Origin: Homalodisca vitripennis
Taxonomy: Eukaryota > Arthropoda > Insecta > Hemiptera > Cicadellidae
NCBI RefSeq assembly: GCF_021130785.1
Contig: NC_060211.1
Coordinates: forward strand, 122,213,001-122,277,000
DNA length: 64,000 nucleotides
Reading direction: 5' to 3'
Shown: piece by piece, positions 27,679-39,900 of the stretch
Layout: each line of letters starts with the position of its first letter
Position numbering within the stretch: the first letter of the stretch is position 1
Translations under genes and position numbers: made by a program
Notes under the pieces: model-generated
Told to the model about the DNA's origin: nothing
What the model saw: the letters and a program-made list of their open reading frames with translations, nothing else
Databases searched by the model: none

Positions 27679-27733
27679 CGGGCAAGAAACATCATAGTCC
27701 ATGCGGCGGCGCACAATAACAATCAGAGTCAAT
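27679..27733 (+). repeat. Two internal partial copies of the TIR core
   Basis: 27679-27699 reads CGGGCAAGAAACATCATAGT plus C, close to the TIR segment CGGGCAAGAACAATCAGAGT. 27718-27733 reads AACAATCAGAGTCAAT, identical to 27532-27547. Both are in the same orientation as the left TIR, 150-190 bp inside the end. Subterminal repeats of this kind often serve as extra transposase-binding sites; that role is inferred. Confidence 0.75.
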
Positions 27734-27883
27734 GTCGCTCCCCTCCCACCTCATTCTAACTCAGATTCAGTCAGGTGCTTTGTTGTTTTGTTTCCAAAAC
27801 ATAACCCTACATTAGTGGATGTGTGAATGTTGTGCGGACAAGTTTTCAAGATTGTTAGATTATTTTACTGTTAGTAAAACGCT

Positions 27884-29813
27884 ATGTTGAGTGATATAAG
27901 TGGAAGTGAGGGGGAGGAAGGGACTCATGTTGGTTTACAAAATGCAAAGAAAAGGAAGAAAACGGGGAAGATGAGCGACGTGATGAAAAAACTTCGTTGC
28001 AACTACTCATGAGGTTGGTGATGATTGTCAATGTTCTCGTTACAAGTGTTTTCACGTTGTTTCACCGGAAAACCGACAACGTATCATCAATAACTTTAAC
28101 GGACTAGGTGATTACAACGCACAAAATCAGTACTTGGGTGGTCTTATATCTGTTGTACCTGTTAAGCAGCGCCGCAACCGAAATTCCCAAGAAGAGGCTA
28201 ATTTCAATCTTTCTTCTTTATTGTTACCGTGTTCGTGCATATGTATATGATAATTTTACAGGGACGTTTACAGTTTGTTACAAAGCATTCATGTCATTAC
28301 ATGGCATTGGGAACAATCGCGTTCAAACCATAAAGAAACACCTTACTAGTTTTGGAGAGGTCAAGCCAGATGGGCGAGGTAAACATGCAAACAGATCTAA
28401 TGCTCTGTCCGAAGAAACAAAAGCAAAAGTAATAAGTTTCATTCAATCCCTAAAGGGTAGAAAAATCACATTACTCTTTGAATTACACATCAAAATTATA
28501 CTTACCTGAAGAGCTCAATAAGTCTAAATTGCATAGAATGTACAATGAAACAAATAAAGATAATACTGTTGGGGTTCACTACATTTTCGAGACATTTTGA
28601 TAGTAGTAAATTCAATATTTCATTCGGGTACCCAAGGAAAAGATACGTGCCGTACCTGTGATGTACTTAAAGCAGAAATTTCTGTTTTTGAAGAAAAAAT
28701 TAATGGAGCGGATGACAAAAAAACTAAAGATACATTATCACAAGATCTAACAAAGAAACAAAAAGAAAAAGAAATTCACCTGGCTAAAGGCACAAAATTT
28801 TATTCAATTAAAACTAAGTGCAGGAAGGAAGCAAGAAGAAAAGAAGAATTTGAGGCCGTTACGATGGACTTTCAAAAAAATTTGCCTACACCCAAACATT
28901 ACAACATCTGACGTATATTATCGACGCCAGCTCAACTTTATATCATTCAATGTCCACGTGTTAAGTGACTTTTACATCGTTGTTTTACACATACGACGAA
29001 ACCGTCGCCAAGAAGGGAGCAGATGATGTTTGTTCAATGCTTGAACATTTTTTTTGACAATGTACTAAGCTTGAATGTGCGACATCTTGTTCTGTTTTGC
29101 GACTCGTGTGCAGGACAGAACAAGAATTATACCGTCATACGCTTTTTACATCACACAGTTGTGGACAAGGACCGTTTCGATAGTGTGAAAGTTGTGTTTC
29201 CCCATAATAGGTCATTCGTATATGGAGGGAGACAAAGACATGAGCGTTGTAAACTCAAAATCCTACACAGAGACACCAGATGACTGGAGGGATGTGCTCA
29301 GAAATTCGAGGGTGAAACCTTCACCTTTCACAGTAATAAAAAATGTGGCACTGAGGTTAATTTTCAAACCTGGACGAAGTACTTTTCTGACAAGTACGTA
29401 AAAAAAATGTCCCATCCAACGAGGGACCTATAAGAGTACTTCAAGATTGACAAAAATGAACCAAGATTCATGCTGCACAAGTCTAACTACTTTGGTAGTT
29501 ATTTAAAGGCTGTCTTAGTTCCTCCAGTGAAAAAAAGCAAAATTCAAGAAATCCTAACAAAAAACAACTCTCCAAAAAGTGCTTAGTAAACAGTTAAAAC
29601 GGACCAGTGCCTATTAAAGCGGCAAAAGTGAAAGACCTTTTACACTTAAAACAGTTTTTGACACACCAGGAGTCAAAAGCTTTCTATGAAGCGTTAGTAC
29701 CTGACAGTGAATGTTTAGAGGAAGCCTCGGACGGCGAGTTTGCAGACGACCCACTCATTGATGAGGCCCCAGTGACGGGGAAAACCAATCAAGGTCATGA
29801 CTCTTTTTTTTAA
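27884..29813 (+). pseudogene. Transposase-like gene of the 2.5-kb element, multiply frameshifted
   Basis: The likely start is the ATG at 27884 (MLSDISGSEGEEG, then a basic KKRKKTG stretch). Ordered blocks across shifting frames are LGDYNAQNQYLGGLISVV with a basic KQRRNRN; TFTVCYKAFMSLHGIGNNRV; PDGRGKHANRSNAL; SHYSLNYTSKLYLPEELN; FNISFG; KDTCRTCDVLKAE with a charged helix; VTMDFQKNLPTP; SDVYYRRQLNFISFNVHVLS; ADDVCSMLEHFF; HLVLFCDSCAGQNKNYTVIRF; FPIIGHSYMEGDKDMSVVNS; DDWRDVLRNSRVKPSPFTV; and a C-terminal PIKAAKVKDLLHLKQFL segment. This is the layout of a large insect protein family usually left uncharacterised. CRTCD could be part of a zinc-binding site. At least five one-base shifts and a TGA after about 42 codons break the gene, several in A runs (for example at 28459-28463). 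I recognise the family by block order; catalytic residues are not assigned. Confidence 0.75.
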
Positions 29814-29985
29814 ATATTTAAAAACAACCTTTTTATTGTCGTGACTTAAAAATGTTTACTATGTTTGGAATAAACTAAATACTATTTGTAACATGTTTGG
29901 ATAGTTATTTTTAGCTTTAGACCTTTTTAATAGTAGGTAGGCGACGTTAAACTTTAAAAACTGTTTTCTGGCAAACTAGGTTCAG

Positions 29986-30017
29986 TTGACTCTGATTGTT
30001 CTTGCCCGCGACCCTTC
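29986..30017 (-). repeat. Right terminal inverted repeat of the 2.5-kb transposon
   Basis: Mirror of 27515-27546, with AAAT immediately outside (30018-30021). Confidence 0.93.
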
Positions 30018-30021
30018 AAAT

Positions 30022-33000
30022 AGCTTCTAAACCTGTGGCTTCTCACATAAGTTTAAAAATAAAACGGGTTTCGTTTTTAGTGAAACCATTTTTTTATGTA
30101 ATAACTTGGAGCGCTATAATTTTTTTTAAATAGAAGTATTTATATATCTGGTAGTATATAAATATAAAAAAGATACAAAAGTATATAACATTTTTACTTT
30201 TTTATATTTCAGGTTTTGCACGTGTAACGTTGTTCGAATCCATTACAAGTTAAGACCCCACATTGAGTTTGTTGCTCGGATCAATACATTTTATACATAT
30301 GATGATCAACTGACAGCTGTTTGAGTTAACATCCGGTCTAATATTTTGTTGGTTCCATACTTGAGTTAGCGCCTTTGTCCTAACCGAGAAAATGATACAC
30401 ATATATAGGTATTAAATGTATTGATGTACATACAAATGTATATTAAATTGCTTTTACTTTCTGTCTAAAATATTTCTGGTGCTATGATTAATTTTGATAT
30501 TTTAAGTCCTTCATAAAAATTTATATGTAAGTAAGCTTAAAAGAACAATTCGGCCCAAAAATAATCTTTTCATGAATTTTAGCGGAATCATCAGCTGTTG
30601 GCTATCATTATATTTTGGACTATATCTTATAAATATCACAGCTATTTTAATTATTCAAAAATACTAGAGTATATTTTTTTTATTTGTATTTTCGTTAAAA
30701 TCTTTCCGCATATTGAAGAATATTTTTCAAAAATATTTAGCAAAACTGGTCTAGATATTCTTCTAGAGATTAGCGTTTAGCAATACTTTTAACAAATTAA
30801 ATTTAATTTATAGAATACCTCAAAACAAGTATAAATTAGCTAAACCTATTCAGCAACAAGTTTTATTATTAATGTTTAACCTATTTGGACAAGAGCATAC
30901 ATGTGTGCTTAATTGCATTCTCTTACCAACAAAACTACTTTATTATCAACTCCCAAGCTCTATGCACGTTATTAATCTTCATAAAAGCAGTATAAATATA
31001 TAATTTTCTAAATATTGTATCAGCATAATTATTTAAAATAAACATAAAACTCAATTAACTGTACGACATGTCTTTATTGTTATACATTACATAAATTATA
31101 TATTTTCATTACAGTGAATCAGACATTAAATAATAGTTTATTTCTTGATTCATAATATGTAATATTCAACGAAAGCGAGATACTTTTACTTATGGTGAGT
31201 TAATGTAAAAAGTACTACAGTCCATAAACTAACGTGTTTTATAAAACATGTACATTCAACATAGAGCGACTTATTACATTGTATTCAAATTCTAGACACA
31301 TGGATTTTACAGCCTTTTTTGCTTGAACCACAATTAAACCCATCCTATTTATCTAAATATAGATTTGAATGCCAAGGAATTGATGCCACATTTTATATAA
31401 GTTTTAGCTTATCTCTTCATGCCCTAATATCCAATTTATCTACGTTAAGTACCTACTAAAACAGGATAACATTTGTGTTTCACTTTGGATTAAATAAGAA
31501 ATCTGAACGAAGGCGGTTAATCCAGTTGCCTGTGCGCAGTGCGGGCAGAGCTCACTTGCTGTGGGAGAAACACTCGAGTCACTTGTAATGCAGCAGCCAA
31601 CTCGACCCCATTGCTGCACGTGCCTTCCTTACCTTTCCACTGCTCTTTTAATGGATGGCTTTCTAACATGTGTAAAATATGTCTTTTTTAACATCCGCCA
31701 TATTTTACAACCGCGTGACATTAATTAAACCGTTTTAAATTTATATTGTTACATTAATAATATATTTGTTTACTGGAGCAATTTTCATTGTTTGAAGATC
31801 TTACAAACATGGTTTCAAAATAAACAAGTAAAATTTAGTATTATCTCTTAAAAACAATAAATTATTCTATAAACGTCGGACTTAAATTATATTTATGATA
31901 AATTATGGTGGTTACACCTATCCCATATCTCGCTCATATTAAATAGGGCTAATTTTATGTGCAGTATTATAGAAAAAATTATTTAGAAGGTTTTTATCAT
32001 TCTTTTCCATTAAAATTCTAGTAGGAAAGATTATTTATCCACTTAGTGATTTTACTCTTACTAACATTTTTTATATAAAAACACACTTTTCAAAACACAA
32101 ATTAGTTCTTTAATTTAATGTTTTAAACCAAAAACGTTCGAGAAATAATATAAGTTGAATAACATAATCTATATTTTCTAGTACAACAGTAGAACTTTGA
32201 AAGTCTTACCTTTAAAATTTTTGCGATAAAGTACATTATTAAACCATGGTTTTGTAAAAAAAATACCTGTGTATAACTATTGTACATAATTACAGTGAAA
32301 TTCAATTGTATACTATGTTTTACTTACTAAAACTACCCAAAATATACATAAGTTTAACAGGAAAAATATGTAAGATTGATAAATCATACATATCATTATA
32401 ATGATTGGTTAACAAATAACTAAGTATTTAAACCACTATTTCGCCAATAAGAAATATAAATATATAACCTAAGTTAATTATGATGACATTTTAAAATAAA
32501 AAAATCACAAACAAATGTGTTTTATTCATAAAAACGTTACTAGCCTTTATTATCTTTAATACTGGTTATATATACTTAGATAAAAATAAGTTGCGTATAA
32601 CATTTATTAATGTTGTTTTAGTTAATTTTATATATTAATTATTTTATATACGATTATAACAGATAATAACATTTGAACTCACATTTTTATGTCGCAAAAA
32701 AGTAATTTTTTAGACAGACATTGTGAAATAATTTCTGAGTTATTTACTAAATAGCTGATTTCAACACTATGTGCAGAGAAATGTCAGTAATTTCCCCCAA
32801 TAATCAAAATAATATAATAGAAAGTCTCTTCAAACAACTATACAGAAAAATTAGATTTTTATTAATTATTTTTTGGAACCCAAAAGGAAAGTATAGGATA
32901 TATAGAGCATTGTAAAGTATTTTTTGTAATATTAAAGTAATGGAAATAATAGCAATTCTGAAGATTTCCATCGATTCAATGTTATGTACATGGTTTTGAT

Positions 33001-34249
33001 AATACTTTAGGACAAATCCAAAAGAAAAAGATTTGGAAAATATATCAGTAAGAAATAATACATCTTAAAGTTGATTCCAAAGTATTTTCATCAATTTAGA
33101 AAGGACGATGTTATAAAAGAGGATCGTTACAGTTCCTTATCGAAATTGTAGAGGAAGATCAACTAAAGGGTTTCATCTCTAATTGACCCTTATCTGCTCC
33201 AAGAACTTGGTTCGATTTTCCTCCTCACTTCACATGTAATTCCGCTTTGACACTCTCAATTAATAATTGGGCGACTTTATAACCAAGAGGACGGGTTTTT
33301 CTTCCACTAAACGTTTCTGTAAACCTTATTGTATTCAGGTCTTGTGTTTTAGAGCCACTTATCTTCATTTTAAAGGAAATGTTTACATATATTTAAAATT
33401 ATTTAAATTGTATTAAACTTCATAATTATATTTACTGCACATATGTACTTATACACACATTTTTAAACTTGGGGATTAAACCTAAGTAAATGTTCCAGAG
33501 TTAAAATATATGTAGTTTACTTAGTCTTATTATTCTTTTTTATTCATGCTTGAGCTCTGAGCAGTAGACATTTCACCACCGTATATTTTTGTAATCAGTA
33601 TCAGTATAAATAAATTGTTCAACGATACTATTAGTCATTAGTTGAAGTGAAAGTTCAAATAAGTCATTCAAAATTATTAATTGTAACATATTCCATTATC
33701 TTGTGGGTCGTTTTAATTCAGTCTGTATTTTGAATTTTGATTCGAATTGATATATTTACATGTTTAACTTTAATGCTTTCATGTTGGTTATTCGTTATTA
33801 TTATTATTTGCAAATAAATACACTATGCTTTTAGTATTAGTTTTCAACCGTGAATTGTTTGATTATTGCACTTAAAATACACCAATATTATCAGGACAGT
33901 TTCTAAAAGACGACAGATCCGGATAGGTTTCACGCTTGATTATCAGTGTAAGATTGGAACAAAGTAATTCAGTTTGTAGATAATAACGAAGTAACTGACA
34001 AGTCCTTTGACACTTTAAAGTAACTTATTGACTAAATGCTAAAACTGTTAAGCGTACGGCTCAAATTCTAAATTGAAAACATAGACAACATACGCCCTTA
34101 TTATAATAACTAATTGAACTTATTAAACTACTACCAGAACTCGCAGATAGTAAAGAGAAACTCATAATATTTAATTTCGCCTGAAATCTTTATGCTTCCA
34201 TAATATTCTCCACTCCCTTATAAAAAGAGTGAAAGTAATTTAGTAGAAG
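30022..34249. other. AT-rich non-coding stretch
   Basis: No gene seen. A GC-rich patch at about 31505-31640 holds the palindrome-like TGTGCGCAGTGCGGGCAGAG and CACTCGAGTCACTTG. It could be a promoter, an unrecognised exon or repeat debris; the sequence alone does not decide. Short open frames at 30598-30780 (+) and 32123-32305 (-) have no motifs. Confidence 0.5.
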
Positions 34250-35600
34250 AATAAATTATTGCAAGCCCCATTAGATCCAAATAAATTTTGGAAAGTTGTA
34301 AATAAAGTAACTGGGAGACTAAATAATAATAAGGTCACTCTATTTCTTTGTGGAAAGAAATTTGCACCTAATTTGCAAACGTTGGTAACATTCTATCAAA
34401 TGCTCCAAGTGTAGTTTGCACGCCAGTTCGTAGAGAACGCTGGTCATGTTGTAGATGGGTTAGTTTAGATGTAACTCATTAAGAACACTATTAACTGGAA
34501 ATTGTAAAAAGTATGAAAGGAAATTCTTAGTCTGGTTTGAATTTTATTCCAGAATATAAGATAAAGGAATTTTTGTAGTATAATATTTTATTGTAGTATC
34601 AACTTATGCTGCGTATCTTTAATAAAGTTTTTCACACTGGAGAGTTTCCAAATGCTTAGCAAATATATAAGGTCATTTCAGTCCAGCATAAAGATAACTG
34701 AAATATTTGATCCAATACTGCTTTAGGACAACCAAAATACTTTAAATGCCTTATTTTATGTATCTGTATGAATCAAAAGTACTAAGATAAAATGATCATC
34801 ACTTATATAGATTTTGTAAAATTAATTGATTCTGTAGATCTAAAGTGATTAACACAGAAATAACACAGCTCTTTACCGGTTTCTGAGTTATTTTTAAAAT
34901 CGTGTCATAATTGTATTAATCAATAGCGAAAAAAGCAGATATAAAAATTATGATTATAGCGTTACAATGAAGTTCTTTTGGATCTCTTTAGTTTTTTTTA
35001 TTTATATACACAACTTGTAGTGTATAAGATCAAATAAGTCCTTAATTATTATGCCTAATTATATACATGGTATTATTGAGTAAATAATTAAATTATGTCA
35101 GTAAAAACATTTGTGCTATTTTCAGACTACACGGCCTTTGTATCTACCAGCTCAACGTGGGATGATGATGCCAGCTCAACGCAGGCTTCCGTAAAACCGC
35201 TAAAATAAAATAATGAATTCATCTTATTATATCGTTATATTTTAACGCACTGACAATTAGCATAGGCAAAATCAAATATTTACTTGATAACCGCTAGTGT
35301 TCCAGGTCCAAGAATGCTAAGGATGCATATATGTGGAGATTCATTTTTGTTTTCTTACGGCTGTGAATCCTTAGAACGTGTGGATCGACACAAATATCTG
35401 GGCTTTATTAGTTGGACGCCACACCTTTCATTCGTAAAACCGAGACTTCGAAAATATAACTAAGCTTTCTTCCAGCTGTCAGGTTTTGATAGCGGACCGC
35501 CTGAGGGTTTCATATCTTGGGTTTTGCGCAGTAGATGATTCAGCATGGCATTTTGGCTAAGGATAAGTATTCGGCAACTGTACGTTAAATATATCTGGTA
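34250..35600 (+). pseudogene. Heavily decayed non-LTR reverse-transcriptase relic
   Basis: Fragments fall in the right order and at the right spacing for an ORF2 protein. PLDPNKFWKVVNKVTGRLNN near 34265 fits the linker before the RT domain. Next come SGLNFIPEYKIKEFL (about 34530) and NKVFHTGEFP (about 34623), then YIDFVKLIDSVD (about 34806), corresponding to the 'DxSKAFDxVDH' motif. FSDYTAFVS (about 35122) stands where the catalytic YADDTA motif belongs, with one Asp changed to Tyr. CESLERVDRHKYLGFI and SWTPHLSFVKPRLRKYN follow (about 35363-35460), which fit the thumb. Stops and frameshifts are frequent, so the copy is old. The end is unclear after about 35480. Clade not resolvable. Confidence 0.62.
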
Positions 35601-36860
35601 TAATAAGGGCTTCGCATTTATATATCTTATACACGACTGTCTCACGAGAAATAAATTACTTTTTTGATTTTATGTCTATAGATCCAACAGAAGTAATGAA
35701 ATTGTCAATTCGTTCAATGTGGCTGATTTTCGTTGTGAGAATTCAACACAAGACATTTTTTAATTGGAGACTGGGTGCATCGCCGAATACAAGAGAGGAA
35801 TAAGCAAAAAGCCCGCATCGGACATCAGGGTGTAGAATCTTTGATACGTTCACCTTAATCCTGAAATGTGTTTGGGCTCACGTGCACTCATATTTTAAAA
35901 TGGATGCTCGTGTACTTATATGTAATAATGTAAGATTAAATATAAACTCATTTACCACCACAGTTAATGAGCTATAACAATATTTAGAAATATATTCCAG
36001 TTATAATCTAAATTTTTTTGTAACCATATGTCATATTTTACTTATATATTAGTTTAATCGAAACTTTAAATTATTTTATTGATTTTATTTATTTACGTGC
36101 ATAACATTTTATATTTTTATATTTACTTATTTCTTGTTTCCGAAATTTAAGATCTCTGTGAAATTTTAATGTTTGAAATATTCCTAAAAAAATAATGGTT
36201 TATTCAAATTAAGTAAATACTAGAAGTGGACTGTATGATGTGAGCCATTTCCTACACGCAGACCGCTGGTCTTGTCAGGGAACTCTTCATTATTACCTTT
36301 GTTCTAGACCATATGTTAATGAAATTTGTTTAGATATGTATGTTTTGATGAATATAACTTATCAGTGTGTGACAAACATCATAATTACTACTATCCCTAT
36401 GTATAATAAAATATAATATAATAATTAATATATATATATAATTATAAGTTCTCCCGAATTTCAGCTCACAAAGTAAAACGATATCTTCCTGGAATTCTGG
36501 TAAAGTATATTAAGGGGTGGATTCAATAATTTCCTATGGTTTTTACCTGTACATTAAACAAAACAGGCCGAAGAAGTTTATATTCAATAGTTTTTATAAA
36601 AATCATTGTCAAATGCAAAAAAAGTTATTATGAACAACACTCTGTAAATAAGGTAGAAAACAGAATGGGGATAGAGTTTAGAATTAATGAATTTCTATTC
36701 ACAACAGTACAATGGGAGATTAACCGGAAAATATTAATCTAAACCTATTCAACCACATTACAATAAATTATTAAAAGTGCTTCGCCGACTTCAATTAATT
36801 TGTCTGCTCTTGAAGGATGGCTCTGTTTGCTTGTCGTATAATTCAACAGACATATTAGAT
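35601..36860. other. AT-rich non-coding stretch
   Basis: The first 150 bp may hold more of the retroelement relic (an IWYNKGFAFI-like string near 35590). The 68-codon open frame at 36536-36742 (+) has no motif. A short TA run lies at 36429-36440. Confidence 0.4.
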
Positions 36861-36915
36861 ATTAATTTAAACAAACTCTCCAATTTATATTATTGGAGAG
36901 TTTGTTTAAATTAAT
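36861..36915. repeat. Perfect 24-bp inverted repeat with 7-nt loop
   Basis: The arm at 36861-36884 (starts ATTAATTTAAACAAACTCTC) is exactly complementary to 36892-36915; the loop is TTATATT. A transcript from either strand would form an uninterrupted hairpin. It is shorter than a typical microRNA precursor and has no T-run terminator, so its nature is open: foldback remnant, cruciform site or small RNA hairpin. Confidence 0.9.
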
Positions 36916-39900
36916 AGATAATTTCCAATAAGACAAGAGCTTCAAGAATGTAGACATATTAGAGTATATGATCTAACAGAGATAATACTTGTAATGTTTT
37001 ACTCTGTCAAGTGCAAAACATCTATCAAGTGTTCCCTAGAACGTCATACGTAGTTAAATTTATTTTCGATAGTCTTGTACGCGAAACACTTTCCTTAAAA
37101 CTATATTATAAACTATTAAGCACACTAACTATCTTCTTAAGTTAGTCCGGTTTGCGAAACACATTAAACATGGATTAAAAATTTAGGATCACAGATTCAA
37201 TGACAATCAATATAAAATTAAGTTTTGGTGTTTACAGTCACAAAAATAATTTTATACAATCACCAGACCAATATTTAACATGCCCCCATAATTGCTGTGG
37301 GTGTTGGCATTGGTGCCTATTGCTATCCGTCTTAATTATCTCTACGAGGGCAAACGCGATTACTTTCCTTTCATATGTAGTTTCAAATATAGGTTAATTG
37401 AAAATTAATCAAAAGAGGTGACTATATTAATCTTGATTTAATCAAATAATTTCCTGAATACCTGAAATGTAATACCACATACAAAATCAGATTTTTCTCC
37501 TATCCCCTTAAATTCTATTGATGCAATTAAAACTATTGCCATAACTTTATGTACGAGAGTACAATAAGACAGCGGGTTTTATAAACATGAATATATTGGC
37601 TAATTTGAATTTAAAATATTCAGAAAGTTATGAAAATATATGAGAGTGTTCATTATGGATATATTTCCAGAGTAAAAATACAAATAGAAGGCACTCATTG
37701 GTATGCATGAGACATTGCCGGATTTGCCATGTCTTATGTTATGATCGGATGGGGAGTGGTTGAGATACATCTGGAGCTAAGTGGGATTTTGAAGAGCAGT
37801 ATTCTACTACCGTTACCCTCATTGAATTATAATTATTTGAATACATTCCAGCTTCTTGTGTCTTCATATATTGGACCAAATTTGGATAAATATACGTAAT
37901 TTACCTTTTTGCAAAGTCACGATTATTTACTTTCAGTGTGTTAACTAGGATCAATTTTAAATACAAGCAAAATATCTAATGAAAATTTTAAGTAATTAAA
38001 CAATTGATGTATTTTGCAGACAAACAGACTGGGCATCATACAAGATTTAATATTTTACATTCCTCCATCAGACAAATGGTAAATTGTACCACTCTACCGG
38101 ATGATATGCTTCATTGACGTTTAGCCAATGTCTATGAATGGATATGCCCCTTTATAAAACGTATTATTGTCTTAGCTTAAATTAAGTTTCATGCGAACTT
38201 CAAAGTCTACGTATAAAATATTTCTTGATTTATAATGTGAATAGTTATTAGAGGTTGATCGTTGCATCTGGAACTGTCGTTGCGACGCCATTTGACTGGC
38301 AAGGTTAAAGAAACGCTACTACGTAAAAGTGAAAGGTTCAACTGATACAATCGTGACAACGCTACTATTGAAAATAATGCCTGGAAACGATAACTGGAAC
38401 GTTGAGATAACAATGACGCTGTACGCTGCAATGAATGTTTTAGTACAAATATTTCTAACGTGTTACATTAGTACAGATACATAAACTTATAAATGATATA
38501 TCCTAATTCCAAACTCAAGTTTACTGTTTGATAAGAGAAGATAATGAGGGAATGTTTATCTTATCAGTCGAGTTTTTAAACAACGAGAATCCCAAACCCT
38601 TTCCGGTACATTTAAAGTCATTACTCATTTCTCAGATATTAAAAAAGGAAGATTACAGAAAATTTAACGTTTCCCTATTTGGTATGATAGGCAATTAAGT
38701 TAGAACGTTTTTCTAAATCATTTACTCAAGTAACAGTTAGAATTAGCTTGAGCCAAAAAATTTATTCTTTTATATTTTCAGACTGAATTCAGTAGAAAAA
38801 CGAGAGGCAACATTCATTACAAACATCAAATACTTGAATAAACAAGCACAAATAACATAGCACTTACCAGTTTTTGTTGTTTTTGACAAAAGTTGTGAAC
38901 CGCTGGCCTGCTTTGCATTTTTTCTGTGATTGCTTATTAGTTTAACCCATGAAACAATTTTGGATAGTTACTCTGTAAATATTCAGTACGAAATAACAAT
39001 GTTCGGTTAATAAATTATAAAGTGGACATATTTTTTTGCATTATGATGCTAAACCAAACTGTCACCAGCGGTATGTGTATCTACAGTTAGTTATTTTTAT
39101 AGATAGACGTATGTTCAAAATGCAGTTAACGATATCTGCACAGATTCCAACATGGAAGATGATCCACTATTAAGTTTTATACCTTTAGGACAGAAAATTG
39201 TAACAATTTGTACTGTAAACACACAGCAATCATAGATCTCTATAGCACATATTAAAGTATTACAAAGGTACTGCACATTATGTTTAAACTAAGAAATAAA
39301 AATTTCGAATAAAAATTACACCGAATATTAATAACGTTATGAATGAAATACTAACGATCCTCACCAATGTCTTCGGTTTCTTGAGGCAGTACTACAGGAA
39401 ATTTATATTAATACGTTCAAGTCAAGTTCTTCTTTATTTAATGTCAATTTTCACAAAATACATCATTAGCCAACCTTTAACCCACTATAAATGATAAAGC
39501 ACAAACCCAAGAGCCGAAATAATTGTATGCATGGTCAAGCATTTTAGAAAGTAAAAATTTTTGCCCTCCTTTATAGATGGCAATTTAAGTTGTGTCATAA
39601 ATTAAATAATATTAGCCATACTTACACGAAACAAGATTTATAGTACAAATTATGAAGTACAAGGTGCAATTAATTCATGTTATTTTACCATTTTTGTCCA
39701 CTATATTACAAACAAACTTTCTTTGATAAGCTGTTTCTAGAAAGATGGATACGCCAATAAAAGATAGAGCTGTAAGAGAGTAGTTGTAAAATTCATGCAA
39801 CCTTTGAACTTAATTTTTTGGGAGGTTTCTTCAAAAGTAAAATTTTTGGAATGATAACCATAAACTCGATGAATCATGAATAAGGATTTAAGACGCATAC

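Larger units (their letters stand above)
27515..30017 (+). mobile_element. DNA transposon, 2.5 kb, 32-bp TIRs, 4-bp AAAT target duplication; Sola-like candidate
   Basis: Both ends carry GAAGGGTCGCG followed by A or G and GCAAGAACAATCAGAGTCAA. AAAT is present just outside each end (27511-27514 and 30018-30021), a clean 4-bp target site duplication. The interior carries one decayed gene on the plus strand with no other coding region. The 4-bp duplication and the protein type (a CDSCxGQNKN-like core and a GHSYMxxDKDM block) bring the Sola superfamily to mind, where 4-bp duplications are known. I could not verify that, so superfamily placement is inference; that it is a cut-and-paste element is well supported. 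Confidence 0.88.
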
